A stretch of 6,089 nucleotides of DNA, taken from the NCBI GenBank assembly GCA_934255105.1, contig CAKQNH010000319.1:1-6089 (forward strand), read 5' to 3'. The notes under the pieces were generated by a model. The model was not told where the DNA came from. It worked only from the letters and a program-made list of their open reading frames with translations, and ran no database searches. Each line of letters opens with the position of its first letter. Position 1 is the stretch's first letter. This document shows positions 1 through 5,912 of the stretch, piece after piece. Position numbers and translations under genes: made by a program. The DNA is from an uncultured Pirellulaceae bacterium (lineage in GTDB: Bacteria > Planctomycetota > Planctomycetia > Pirellulales > Pirellulaceae).

Positions 1-303
1 GGCCGGTTGCGTGGCAGTCCCTTGGGCTGCGGTTGCACCGGATTCGACTCCACGGACATCGGCGGCTGCCTTTTCAGAACTGCGTGCCCCGCCAGATTGA
101 CCGCCGCCGGCCGGTGAGCTTTTGCCTGATCGTCGCGATTCGATGGCGATCTCTTCCGCCAAGGACATTGGTTCGCGGTCGGAATCGAGTTCACGTATGC
201 GCTGTTCGACTTCGGGATTGGCGTCTGGCGCGCGGGCGCGCCCCAAAGGTGGCCGGCGATCTTGTCGATCGCCACGCCAGCGCCGTGGACGTGGACCATT
301 CAT
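1..303 (-). CDS. N-terminal part of an unrecognised protein with a basic, disordered N-terminus (truncated by window edge)
   Basis: The minus strand is open from an ATG at 303 to the window edge, giving 101 codons without a stop. The start is supported by AGGAG at 311-315, seven bases upstream. Residues 1-25 are rich in Arg and Pro (MNGPRPRRWRGDRQDRRPP). Residues 30-60 look more ordered and charged and could form a helix (NPEVEQRIRELDSDREP, then SLAEEIAIESRR). From about residue 60 the chain is low-complexity Gly/Ser/Ala. No signal peptide or membrane segment is visible. An Arg/Gly/Ser-rich, probably unfolded head of this kind is found in many nucleic-acid-binding proteins, including extended Rho factors, but nothing here identifies the family and the functional domain must lie left of the window. 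It is divergent from ppiC. I am fairly sure it is coding, because of the good ribosome site and the full-length open frame, and I do not know its function. Confidence 0.6.
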   Translation of the reverse strand, partial: MNGPRPRRWRGDRQDRRPPLGRARAPDANPEVEQRIRELDSDREPMSLAEEIAIESRRSGKSSPAGGGQSGGARSSEKAAADVRGVESGATAAQGTATQPA

Positions 304-846
304 GCTAATACTCCTGACGGAAAAGACCGAATGAGGATCGGTTCGGCGAATAGGTGGGTAGGAAGTGGGATGAGCGGTTTCATTTGCTTGCGGCGTTTTC
401 AGTTAGCGCCCTATGGTTGCGCCGTGGACTGCAAGGCCCACTGCTAGGACACCAAGCTTCACGACACATCAGCGATCGCTGCTAAAACGGATAGGATAGG
501 CGATGATCGGAGGGCGAAGGACGAATATCGGGGGATGATTGATAAGTGGCCCAATCTCGACTCAGCTAGGTACGTCGAATCAGTTGTGCCGTTGGGTTAT
601 GTAGAGTATACGGAGCGCGGGTTCAGTTTGGGAATAGCAGGCGTTTAACAGCTAGATGCAGGTGCGATACCTGTTGTCATTCGCGGAACTCAACACACGG
701 TTGGCTTGCCGCCTACTGTCGGCTACTTAGTGGGGGCGAGTGTGCCTTAGCTCGGCCCGATCGACCGCGACTGATCGTCTCAGTTTCCGCTGAGAAATTT
801 CGCAATTGTCTGTGGGACAGCTAGCACGCTGGCTTAGCCTCTCCCC
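304..846. other. Divergent intergenic gap without a supported gene
   Basis: About 540 bases between the left-edge gene and the ppiC promoter hold no reading frame I would call. A stop-free plus-strand stretch at 448-648 has only an internal ATG (535) without a clear ribosome site. One small hairpin, TCTCAG/CTGAGA at 778-795 with a six-base loop, and the octamer GCGATCGC (472-479) are visible, but neither has a clear role. No tRNA-like fold was seen. The promoter of the left-edge gene should lie here, but I could not find a convincing -10/-35 pair for it. Confidence 0.5.
311..315 (-). promoter_or_regulatory. Shine-Dalgarno site for the left-edge gene
   Basis: AGGAG on the minus strand sits seven bases before the ATG at 303. 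It is the best ribosome site in the window and is the main reason for choosing this start. Confidence 0.6.
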
Positions 847-876
847 CTGTCGTCTCCGGGGCTGTCGCTCTATAAT
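847..876 (+). promoter_or_regulatory. Probable promoter of ppiC (perfect -10 TATAAT)
   Basis: TATAAT at 871-876 matches the sigma-70 -10 consensus in all six positions. Eighteen bases upstream is a poor -35, CTGTCG (847-852), with three of six matches. Transcription would start near 883 and leave a leader of about 95 bases before ppiC. The box faces ppiC and is the only strong -10 in the gap. The weak -35 leaves room for an activator or for a chance match. Confidence 0.45.
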
Positions 877-977
877 GGGAGGCTAAATTTGCAGCCAAGG
901 GGCGATTGCGTAGAGCCGCTTTCATGCTCCGATTGGCTTTCTGATTCTGAACGACTTCAATTTAGGGATAATACACT

Positions 978-1259
978 ATGCCACGCGCGACCGCACGACA
1001 CATCTTGGTCGATAGCGAAGCCCGCTGTGAGGAGCTGAAGCAACAGATTGAATCAGGCACCGATTTCGCCGAAGTTGCCAAAGCCCACTCGACCTGCCCG
1101 TCGGGACGCAGTGGCGGTGACCTGGGAGAATTCGGACGTGGACAAATGGTCAAGGAGTTTGACGAGGTCGTATTCAAAGGCGATTTGAATACGGTCCACG
1201 GGCCGGTCAAGACTCAGTTCGGGTATCATCTGTTAGAAGTCACCAGTCGGACCGACTAG
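978..1259 (+). CDS. ppiC: Parvulin-type peptidyl-prolyl cis-trans isomerase (PpiC)
   Basis: This enzyme speeds cis-trans isomerisation of peptide bonds preceding proline during protein folding. At 93 residues it is a single stand-alone parvulin domain, the same length as Escherichia coli PpiC (parvulin 10). Family signatures are in order: RHILV at 7-11 with the active-site His8, CPSGRSGGDLGEF at 40-52 with Cys40, GQMVKEFDEVVF at 55-66, and the closing strand TQFGYHLLEV at 79-88 with Phe81 and His84. There is no signal peptide, membrane helix or SurA/PrsA-type chaperone part, so it should be cytoplasmic. The ATG at 978 gives exactly the family N-terminus. AGGGA at 964-968, nine bases upstream, is a modest ribosome site. 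A peroxiredoxin-like gene follows after 85 bases on the same strand with no terminator between. Identification is firm; which proteins it folds cannot be read from here. Confidence 0.95.
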   Translation: MPRATARHILVDSEARCEELKQQIESGTDFAEVAKAHSTCPSGRSGGDLGEFGRGQMVKEFDEVVFKGDLNTVHGPVKTQFGYHLLEVTSRTD

Positions 1260-1330
1260 TCCCGATTGTTTGAATGTACAGCCCCGCAAAGTGTGGAACC
1301 TGGGCGACTCCGCTTTTCTGCACGCCAGCC

Positions 1331-1336
1331 AAAGGA
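1331..1336 (+). promoter_or_regulatory. Shine-Dalgarno site fixing the start of the peroxiredoxin-like gene
   Basis: AAAGGA lies eight bases before the ATG at 1345 and decides in favour of it over the in-frame TTG at 1270, which has no such site. Confidence 0.5.
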
Positions 1337-1344
1337 AATTTGCC

Positions 1345-1938
1345 ATGGTACGAGTAGCCAGCACGATGTTGCCTCTGGGGACCGAAGCCCCCAACTTCTC
1401 CCTGCCCGATACACAGGGGAAAACTGTTTCACGCGACGACTTCCGTGGCAAACGCGGGTTGTTGGTGATTTTCATGTGCAATCACTGCCCCTACGTCAAA
1501 CACGTCGCTCCCGAACTGGCGCGACTAGCGGACGAATATCAGGCTCAGGATATTGGCGTGGTAGGCATCAGCAGCAATGACATCGAGTCCCATCCTGAGG
1601 ACTCACCTGAAATGATGAAGCTGGAAGCCGCCACGCAGGGCTATCGCTTCCCCTACTTGTACGATGCTAGCCAATCGGTCGCTCGCAGTTATAGCGCGGC
1701 TTGCACGCCCGATTTCTACCTGTTTGACGCCGACTTCAAGTTGGTGTATCGCGGGCAACTGGACGACACTCGACCCAAGCAAGGCGTCGCTCCCAACGGT
1801 GCCGATCTGCGCGCCGCCCTCGACGCATTGCTGGCCGGCAAGCCCATCCCCGAACCGCATAAGCCGAGCGTAGGCTGCAATATCAAGTGGAAGAGCGGCG
1901 CTGAGCCCGAGTATTTCGACCCAGCCGGCTTGCCATAG
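1345..1938 (+). CDS. Peroxiredoxin-like thioredoxin-fold protein (AhpC/TSA superfamily, CNHC motif)
   Basis: The 197-residue product has the AhpC/TSA-type thioredoxin fold: an entry segment GTEAPNFSLPDTQGKTV (12-28), the core strand GLLVIFMCNHCPYVKH (38-53) with Cys45-Asn-His-Cys48, then VVGISSND (72-79), and the cis-Pro region ACTPDFYLFD (119-128) with Cys120 and Pro122. A strand and turn YRGQLDD (135-141) and a conserved-looking tail PSVGCNIKWK (174-183) with Cys178 follow. This matches the PRX-like group often annotated only as 'thioredoxin family protein' or 'redoxin'. Thiol-disulfide or peroxide chemistry is likely from the fold and the CxxC, but the substrate is unknown. No signal peptide is seen. 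The ATG at 1345 is preferred because AAAGGA (1331-1336) precedes it by eight bases and the fold begins right after. An upstream TTG at 1270 in the same frame would add 25 residues unlike the family. It follows ppiC and is probably in its transcript. Confidence 0.88.
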   Translation: MVRVASTMLPLGTEAPNFSLPDTQGKTVSRDDFRGKRGLLVIFMCNHCPYVKHVAPELARLADEYQAQDIGVVGISSNDIESHPEDSPEMMKLEAATQGYRFPYLYDASQSVARSYSAACTPDFYLFDADFKLVYRGQLDDTRPKQGVAPNGADLRAALDALLAGKPIPEPHKPSVGCNIKWKSGAEPEYFDPAGLP

Positions 1939-1941
1939 TCG

Positions 1942-1961
1942 CTGATCGCTCCGCCGATCAG
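1942..1961 (+). terminator. Hairpin directly after the peroxiredoxin-like gene
   Basis: CTGATCG pairs perfectly with CGATCAG (7 bp) around a six-base loop, starting three bases after the stop codon. The next T-run (CTTTT, 1967-1971) begins five bases beyond the stem, so it is a poor intrinsic terminator by itself. It could protect the 3' end or act with the stronger hairpin at 2017. Confidence 0.35.
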
Positions 1962-1966
1962 ACGCA

Positions 1967-1998
1967 CTTTTAACCGCTGCGACCTCTCTTTTAACCGC
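1967..1998 (+). repeat. Direct repeat of CTTTTAACCGC
   Basis: The 11-base word CTTTTAACCGC occurs at 1967-1977 and 1988-1998, a period of 21. GCTGCGAC also recurs at 1976, 2017 and 2059 (spacing 41 and 42), so the stretch looks like decayed larger repeat units. Confidence 0.4.
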
Positions 1999-2016
1999 GC
2001 GAAGGCTCTTTGGACT

Positions 2017-2038
2017 GCTGCGACTTGTCGTAGCTTTT
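2017..2038 (+). terminator. Probable intrinsic terminator for the ppiC/peroxiredoxin-like transcript
   Basis: GCTGCGA and TCGTAGC form a 7-bp stem (one G-T wobble) around CTTG, followed at once by TTTT. It lies 79 bases after the stop of the peroxiredoxin-like gene and points with it. The same 22-base sequence occurs inverted at 2325-2346, where it would end gyrA. Four T residues is short for a classical intrinsic terminator, so part of the termination could rely on Rho. Confidence 0.55.
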
Positions 2039-2120
2039 CGCGCACCGCTCGGTAGAACGCTGCGACCCAGACGGTACAAAACAGTTCGGACCATAGCCGG
2101 GGGTGTGAAGTTAGAACGCC

Positions 2121-2262
2121 AGTGCCGAGTGGTTAAGCGTGGCCGATATCGAGTGGTTAAGCGTGGCGTGTACCGATAAGCGTGGACGGTACTGAGTGTT
2201 TAAGTGTGGACAGTGCTGAGTGTGTAAGTATGGGGAGAATGCCGAGTGTGCAAATGTGCAGG
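2121..2262. repeat. Degenerate 24-base tandem repeat, six units
   Basis: The core GAGTGgTTAAGcGTGG recurs with its first base at 2127, 2151, 2175 (this unit lacks five bases), 2194, 2218 and 2244. Spacings are 24, 24, 19, 24 and 26. Units 1 and 2 are the most alike; later units drift (TTAAGTGTGG, GTAAGTATGG, GCAAATGTGC). The units sit edge to edge with no unique spacers. The array lies between two opposed terminator copies and in no credible gene. A minus-strand frame across it (2111-2308) yields a periodic His/Leu/Asn/Ser peptide with no recognisable family. Confidence 0.75.
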
Positions 2263-2324
2263 GTTGGTCCGCCGCCCAATATTTCTTCGCCCGAGGAATT
2301 AATTCCACCGCTCAGCTACAGCCA

Positions 2325-2346
2325 AAAAGCTACGACAAGTCGCAGC
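2325..2346 (-). terminator. Probable intrinsic terminator for gyrA (second copy of the hairpin)
   Basis: Read on the minus strand this is identical over 22 bases to the hairpin at 2017-2038: a 7-bp stem with a CTTG loop, here followed by TTTTT. It lies about 250 bases after the gyrA stop and points with gyrA. Similarity to the other copy extends outward through the stem side, with 28 of 29 bases matching between 2010-2038 and 2325-2353. Confidence 0.55.
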
Positions 2347-2367
2347 ACTCCAAGGTTGCTCTCGCGT

Positions 2368-2455
2368 CAATCAGCCTGTTTTTACTGAGCAAACAAGCCG
2401 TTTCACCGAACAATCAGGCTACTTCGCTGAACAATCAAGCCGTTTTACTGCGCGA
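2368..2455. repeat. Degenerate tandem repeat of about 21 bases, four units
   Basis: Units begin near 2371, 2394, 2414 and 2436 and share CA(A)GCCgtTTtaCtGaaCAA with drift: TCAGCCTGTTTTTACTGAG, CAAGCCGTTTCACCGAA, CAGGCTACTTCGCTGAA and CAAGCCGTTTTACTGCG. It lies between the gyrA terminator hairpin and the gyrA stop, so it would be in the gyrA 3' untranslated RNA. No gene was recognised across it. Confidence 0.55.
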
Positions 2456-2596
2456 GCCGCCTGCAGTTCAGGCAGCTCGAATTCACGCCCTCGGCGGTGG
2501 ATAACCCCTCCACCGTCGAAGTTGCCGCTGTGAGCTCGGCTGCTGTGATCTGGACTGCGACAGAAGTTCAGAAGTTCTTCTCACGAGCTCAGTCTG

Positions 2597-5563
2597 CTAC
2601 TCCGGCGAAGCTTGATCTTCTGCTTCACCCGACTGCTCCGAGTCCTCAGCCTGCACGTCATCAACCTGCAAGTCATCAGCCGAGTCTTCGTCGGAATTGT
2701 CAGGCTCCGGGATACTCTCTGACGCCACACTAGAGCCCGGCGATGTCGGCGCGGCGGGTGGCGTGGTGGGGAGTGCTGCGTCTTCGTCGATCACATCCTC
2801 CTTGGGGACTTTGACGATGGCCGTCAGCGTATCGCCCTCGTCGACGTTCATGATCCGCACCCCTTGGGTATTGCGACCGATGATGCTGATCTCGTCCGCA
2901 GCCACCCTCTGGATTTTTCCACGAGCGGTGATCATTAGCAGTTCGTCTTCGTCCGTAACCGGAACGATACCGATCACAGGTCCATTGCGCTTGGTAGTCT
3001 TGATATCCATCAGGCCGCCACCACCGCGGCGCTGAGTGCGGTAGGAGTGGGATGAGGAGACCTCGTCGCTGGCTTCGCCGGCGGTCGTCTCCACTTCGTC
3101 CTCGTCTGGGAGCTCAGCGTCTGGTGCGTCGCTATCTGGCAACTCGTCACTGTCGCTATCGACCGCGCTGCCGTTCTCTTCGGGCGCGCTAAGCTGCTGC
3201 CCCGCGCCGAACCAAGTCCGCTTGCCGTAGCCCTGCTCGCACACCGTCAGCAGCGTGGCATCGGTGTCGGCCACCACCATGCCCACCACCGAGTCGCCCT
3301 TCTTCAGACGGATGCCGCGCACGCCGGATGTATTGCGGCCCATGGAACGCGCATCGCTTTCTGCAAAGCGAATCGCCTTGCCACCGGCCGTCGACATCAG
3401 CATTTGAGCATCGGGGCCAGCCACGACCACGTCGACTAGTTCGTCGTCGTCCCGGAGTTTGATAGCGATGATGCCGCCGCGTTTGGGGCGGCTGTAGGCG
3501 TCGAGCGCAGTCTTCTTAACCAATCCCCGCTTGGTAGCCATCATCAGGAAGTGGCCGGGCATATCGAAATCGCGCACAGCCACACATTCGGCAATCTTCT
3601 CTCCCTCGGCCAAATTCAGTAGATTCACAACAGCTCGGCCTCGGCTCTCGCGGCTCAACTGTGGGATCTCGTACACTTTCTGCCAATACACCTTCCCCTG
3701 CGTCGTGAAGAACAGCAGGTAGGCATGCGTGCTGGCGACAAACAGATGCTCGACTGGATCCTCGTCCTCAGTCTTTGCTCCCGTGATCCCCTTGCCGCCG
3801 CGCTTCTGCGCGCGATAGGTGATCGATGGGGTGCGTTTGATGTAGCCGCGATGGCTGATGGTGACCACCATGGTTTCCTCGGTGATGAGGTCCTCCATGT
3901 TGTAGTTGCCCAGCTCTTCGTGGCTGATCTCTGTGCGACGCTTGTCGCCGAAGCGACGCGAGATCTCCTCGGTCTCCTCGCGGATAATCGCGTAGATGTT
4001 TCTGATGTCCGACAGGATCTCCAAGTAGCCGTCGATCTCGGTCAGCAGCGTGGCGTGCTCGTCGGAGAGCTTGTCCTGCTCCAGGTTTACCAACTGGCCG
4101 AGCCGCATCGCCAGAATGGCATCGGTCTGAACGCTGGACAGCGAGTAGGTATCTGAGGCGCCGCGGTCGAGCTGAAACTCGGCGAAGCCGCGTTCTCCCA
4201 AGGCGCTTTGCATCATCGATGCCGGGACTTGGACTCCCATCAATCGCTCTTTGGCTTCCGCCTGAGTCCTACTGGAGCGAATGATTTTGATGATTTGATC
4301 GATGTCCGCCAGCGCCAGCAGGAGGCCTTCGACCGTGTGCTTGCGTTTACGAGCCCGCGATAGCAGGAACTGCGTCCGCCGCCGAATGACGACAACTCGA
4401 TGGCGAATAAACTCCTGAAGCATTTCCTTCAGGTTCAATTCACGCGGCTTGCCGTCGACCAACGCCAGGAAAATGACTGAGAACGAATCCTGCAGTGGCG
4501 AGAACTGGTAGAGCTGGTTGAGGACGATATCCGCATCGTGCCCCTGCTTGATATCGATTACCAAACGCACCGGCTCATTCAGATCGCTCTCGTCGCGAAT
4601 GCCGGAGATGCCTTTGATTTTGCCCGTGCTGACCAGCCCCGCAATCCGCTCGATGACTCGATCGCGGAATTGTTGATAAGGGATTTCATTAACGACGATC
4701 CGCGATCGATTGCGGACGGTTTCGATCGTCGTCCGGGCACGCACGACGATGACGCTGCGGCCGGTACGGTAGCCCTGGCGAATCGCATAGCGCCCGCAGA
4801 TAATCCCCCCCGTTGGAAAGTCGGGGCCGGGGATCATCTCCATCAGTTCGTCGATCGTCGTTTCGGGGTCGTCGACCAAAGCGATAATGGCCGTACACAC
4901 CTCTCGCAAATTGTGCGGTGGAATGCTGGTTGCCATGCCGACAGCAATACCCGTAGCACCGTTGACCAGCAAGTTTGGAAAGCGGGCGGGCAAGACGACT
5001 GGCTCGGTGCGGACTTCGTCATAGGTGGGAACAAAGTCGACGGTATCGAGCTTGATATCGTCCAGCAACTGCGCGGCGGCCGAGCTGAGGCGAGCTTCGG
5101 TGTATCGCATGGCCGCTGCAGGCAGCCCGGCGATCGAGCCAAAGTTGCCCTGCTTGTCGATCAGCGTCTGCCGCATGTTCCACTCTTGGGCCATCCGCAC
5201 CAGCGTCGGATAGATAACCGCTTCGCCGTGTGGGTGATAATTACCGCTCGTGTCCCCCGAGATCTTGGCGCACTTGACTCGTTTGGATCCGGGCCCAAGA
5301 TTCAAATCGTTCATTGCCACCAGGATGCGGCGCTGCGATGGTTTGAGTCCGTCGCGCACGTCGGGCAACGCTCGACTGACGATGACGCTCATGGCGTAGG
5401 TCAAATAGCTCTCGCGCAGCTCGTTCTCGATCGGCTGATCGATGATAATCGTCCCGTGCTCGCTGCCACCATCACTACTAGCTGCTGAGTTATCCGCATC
5501 ATTTGGGGGTTCGTCGGCCAATCGAAAATCCTTCACTGGGGGAGCTACGTTGACTGTCGACAA
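2597..5563 (-). CDS. gyrA: DNA gyrase subunit A
   Basis: GyrA is the cleavage-rejoining subunit of the A2B2 gyrase that puts ATP-driven negative supercoils into DNA. The 988-residue product is full length and longer than Escherichia coli GyrA (875). The breakage-reunion core starts near residue 39 ([20 protein letters not shown]), includes [12 protein letters not shown] (64-75) and [15 protein letters not shown] (106-120), and has catalytic Tyr154 in [12 protein letters not shown]. The C-terminal DNA-wrapping pinwheel begins near 565 and carries the GyrA box QKRGGKG (586-592), which separates it from ParC. Blades follow at about 620-655, 675-705, 725-755, 775-860 and 878-905. Two acidic stretches stand out: an insertion at about 784-840 (18 Asp/Glu, no Lys/Arg before the last few residues) and the tail at about 921-988. 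No ATG precedes the core. The longest frame starts with TTG at 5563; a TTG at 5521 has a better ribosome site. gyrB is not adjacent in the window. Confidence 0.97.
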   Translation of the reverse strand: MSTVNVAPPVKDFRLADEPPNDADNSAASSDGGSEHGTIIIDQPIENELRESYLTYAMSVIVSRALPDVRDGLKPSQRRILVAMNDLNLGPGSKRVKCAKISGDTSGNYHPHGEAVIYPTLVRMAQEWNMRQTLIDKQGNFGSIAGLPAAAMRYTEARLSSAAAQLLDDIKLDTVDFVPTYDEVRTEPVVLPARFPNLLVNGATGIAVGMATSIPPHNLREVCTAIIALVDDPETTIDELMEMIPGPDFPTGGIICGRYAIRQGYRTGRSVIVVRARTTIETVRNRSRIVVNEIPYQQFRDRVIERIAGLVSTGKIKGISGIRDESDLNEPVRLVIDIKQGHDADIVLNQLYQFSPLQDSFSVIFLALVDGKPRELNLKEMLQEFIRHRVVVIRRRTQFLLSRARKRKHTVEGLLLALADIDQIIKIIRSSRTQAEAKERLMGVQVPASMMQSALGERGFAEFQLDRGASDTYSLSSVQTDAILAMRLGQLVNLEQDKLSDEHATLLTEIDGYLEILSDIRNIYAIIREETEEISRRFGDKRRTEISHEELGNYNMEDLITEETMVVTISHRGYIKRTPSITYRAQKRGGKGITGAKTEDEDPVEHLFVASTHAYLLFFTTQGKVYWQKVYEIPQLSRESRGRAVVNLLNLAEGEKIAECVAVRDFDMPGHFLMMATKRGLVKKTALDAYSRPKRGGIIAIKLRDDDELVDVVVAGPDAQMLMSTAGGKAIRFAESDARSMGRNTSGVRGIRLKKGDSVVGMVVADTDATLLTVCEQGYGKRTWFGAGQQLSAPEENGSAVDSDSDELPDSDAPDAELPDEDEVETTAGEASDEVSSSHSYRTQRRGGGGLMDIKTTKRNGPVIGIVPVTDEDELLMITARGKIQRVAADEISIIGRNTQGVRIMNVDEGDTLTAIVKVPKEDVIDEDAALPTTPPAAPTSPGSSVASESIPEPDNSDEDSADDLQVDDVQAEDSEQSGEAEDQASPE
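5529..5533 (-). promoter_or_regulatory. Shine-Dalgarno-like site pointing to an alternative gyrA start at 5521
   Basis: AAGGA on the minus strand lies seven bases before an in-frame TTG at 5521-5519 (Leu15 of the longer form). The longer-form TTG at 5563 has no purine-rich site ahead of it. Using 5521 would give 974 residues and remove only non-conserved sequence. Confidence 0.4.
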
Positions 5564-5641
5564 TCGCCGAAGATCGAGCAGGAAAAGCCCTGATCAAAGC
5601 CGCAGATTGGGTCGACAATTAAGCTGTTTTGGAAAGCGGGA

Positions 5642-5670
5642 ATTGTAGCACATTTGGCCCATAGTAACAA
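5642..5670 (-). promoter_or_regulatory. Strong sigma-70-type promoter of gyrA
   Basis: On the minus strand TTGTTA (5670-5665) and TACAAT (5647-5642) are separated by exactly 17 bases. The -10 is preceded by TG and one base, making it an extended -10 (TGCTACAAT). Transcription would begin near 5635, leaving about 70 bases to the TTG at 5563 or about 115 to the TTG at 5521. Confidence 0.7.
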
Positions 5671-5703
5671 CGCCCAGACGAATCCTGAGGCAGTCCCTAA
5701 GTC

Positions 5704-5716
5704 GTTAATTATTAAC
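5704..5716. promoter_or_regulatory. Perfect AT-rich palindrome upstream of the gyrA promoter
   Basis: GTTAAT-T-ATTAAC is a 6+1+6 perfect palindrome lying 34 bases upstream of the gyrA -35 box. A dyad in this place could be a binding site for an activator or nucleoid protein, but no known operator was recognised and such AT-rich palindromes also arise by chance. Confidence 0.3.
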
Positions 5717-5758
5717 AGTTTGCGACCCAATCCAGCGGGCCTCTTGCTGGGCTGCGAA

Positions 5759-5778
5759 AACGGGCAGGAGTGCCCGTT
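5759..5778 (-). terminator. Perfect hairpin with a T-run on the minus strand
   Basis: AACGGGCA (5759-5766) pairs perfectly with TGCCCGTT (5771-5778) around a four-base loop. Read on the minus strand the stem runs into TTTT then CGC, as in a short intrinsic terminator. It would end transcripts arriving from right of the window before the gyrA promoter. On the plus strand it is not followed by T residues. It may equally be one of a dispersed hairpin family. Confidence 0.4.
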
Positions 5779-5799
5779 CTACCGGTAGCCCAACCCTCC

Positions 5800-5863
5800 G
5801 CCCGTTTCCTCCCGTCTAACTCGCCCTCCTGCCCGTTTCCCCCTCCGTCTAACTCGCATTCCT
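5800..5863. repeat. Tandem duplication of a 31-33-base element
   Basis: GCCCGTTTCCT followed by CCCGTCTAACTCGCCCTCCT (5800-5830) is repeated as GCCCGTTTCCCC followed by CTCCGTCTAACTCGCATTCCT-like sequence (5831-5863). A weaker third copy of the leading GCCCGTT begins at 5772 inside the adjacent hairpin, so the hairpin arm and the repeat seem to share an origin. Confidence 0.55.
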
Positions 5864-5912
5864 ACCTTTTTATGCCTCACAACTTTTCGCGAACCTTGCC
5901 CCTATCGATTTT

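Noticed and set aside
472..479. GCGATCGC octamer as a HIP1-type site
   Set aside because: Only one was noticed, with no local enrichment, so it carries no information on its own.
448..648. Stop-free plus-strand frame of 66 codons in the divergent gap (internal ATG at 535)
   Set aside because: No start with a ribosome site; the 37-residue product from 535 matches nothing I recognise. It could be a gene remnant but chance is as likely.
1603..2094. 163-codon minus-strand frame under the peroxiredoxin-like gene
   Set aside because: It mostly mirrors a clearly identified plus-strand gene and runs into the terminator repeat; no domain or ribosome site supports it.
2111..2308. 65-codon minus-strand frame across the 24-base array
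   Set aside because: Its sequence is just the translation of the tandem repeat and no family or ribosome site is visible.
2010..2353. Insertion sequence or MITE with terminal inverted repeats
   Set aside because: The inverted copies fold and are placed like terminators, no transposase is inside, and I could not find a convincing target-site duplication outside the ends. Kept as an alternative in the findings only.
2220..2504. 94-codon plus-strand frame across the repeats
   Set aside because: It crosses two repeat arrays and the gyrA terminator, and has no independent evidence of coding.
4538..5488. 316-codon open frame antisense to gyrA
   Set aside because: It lies entirely within the highly conserved gyrA core on the opposite strand, has no recognisable domain, and is the usual product of codon bias in a GC-rich gene.
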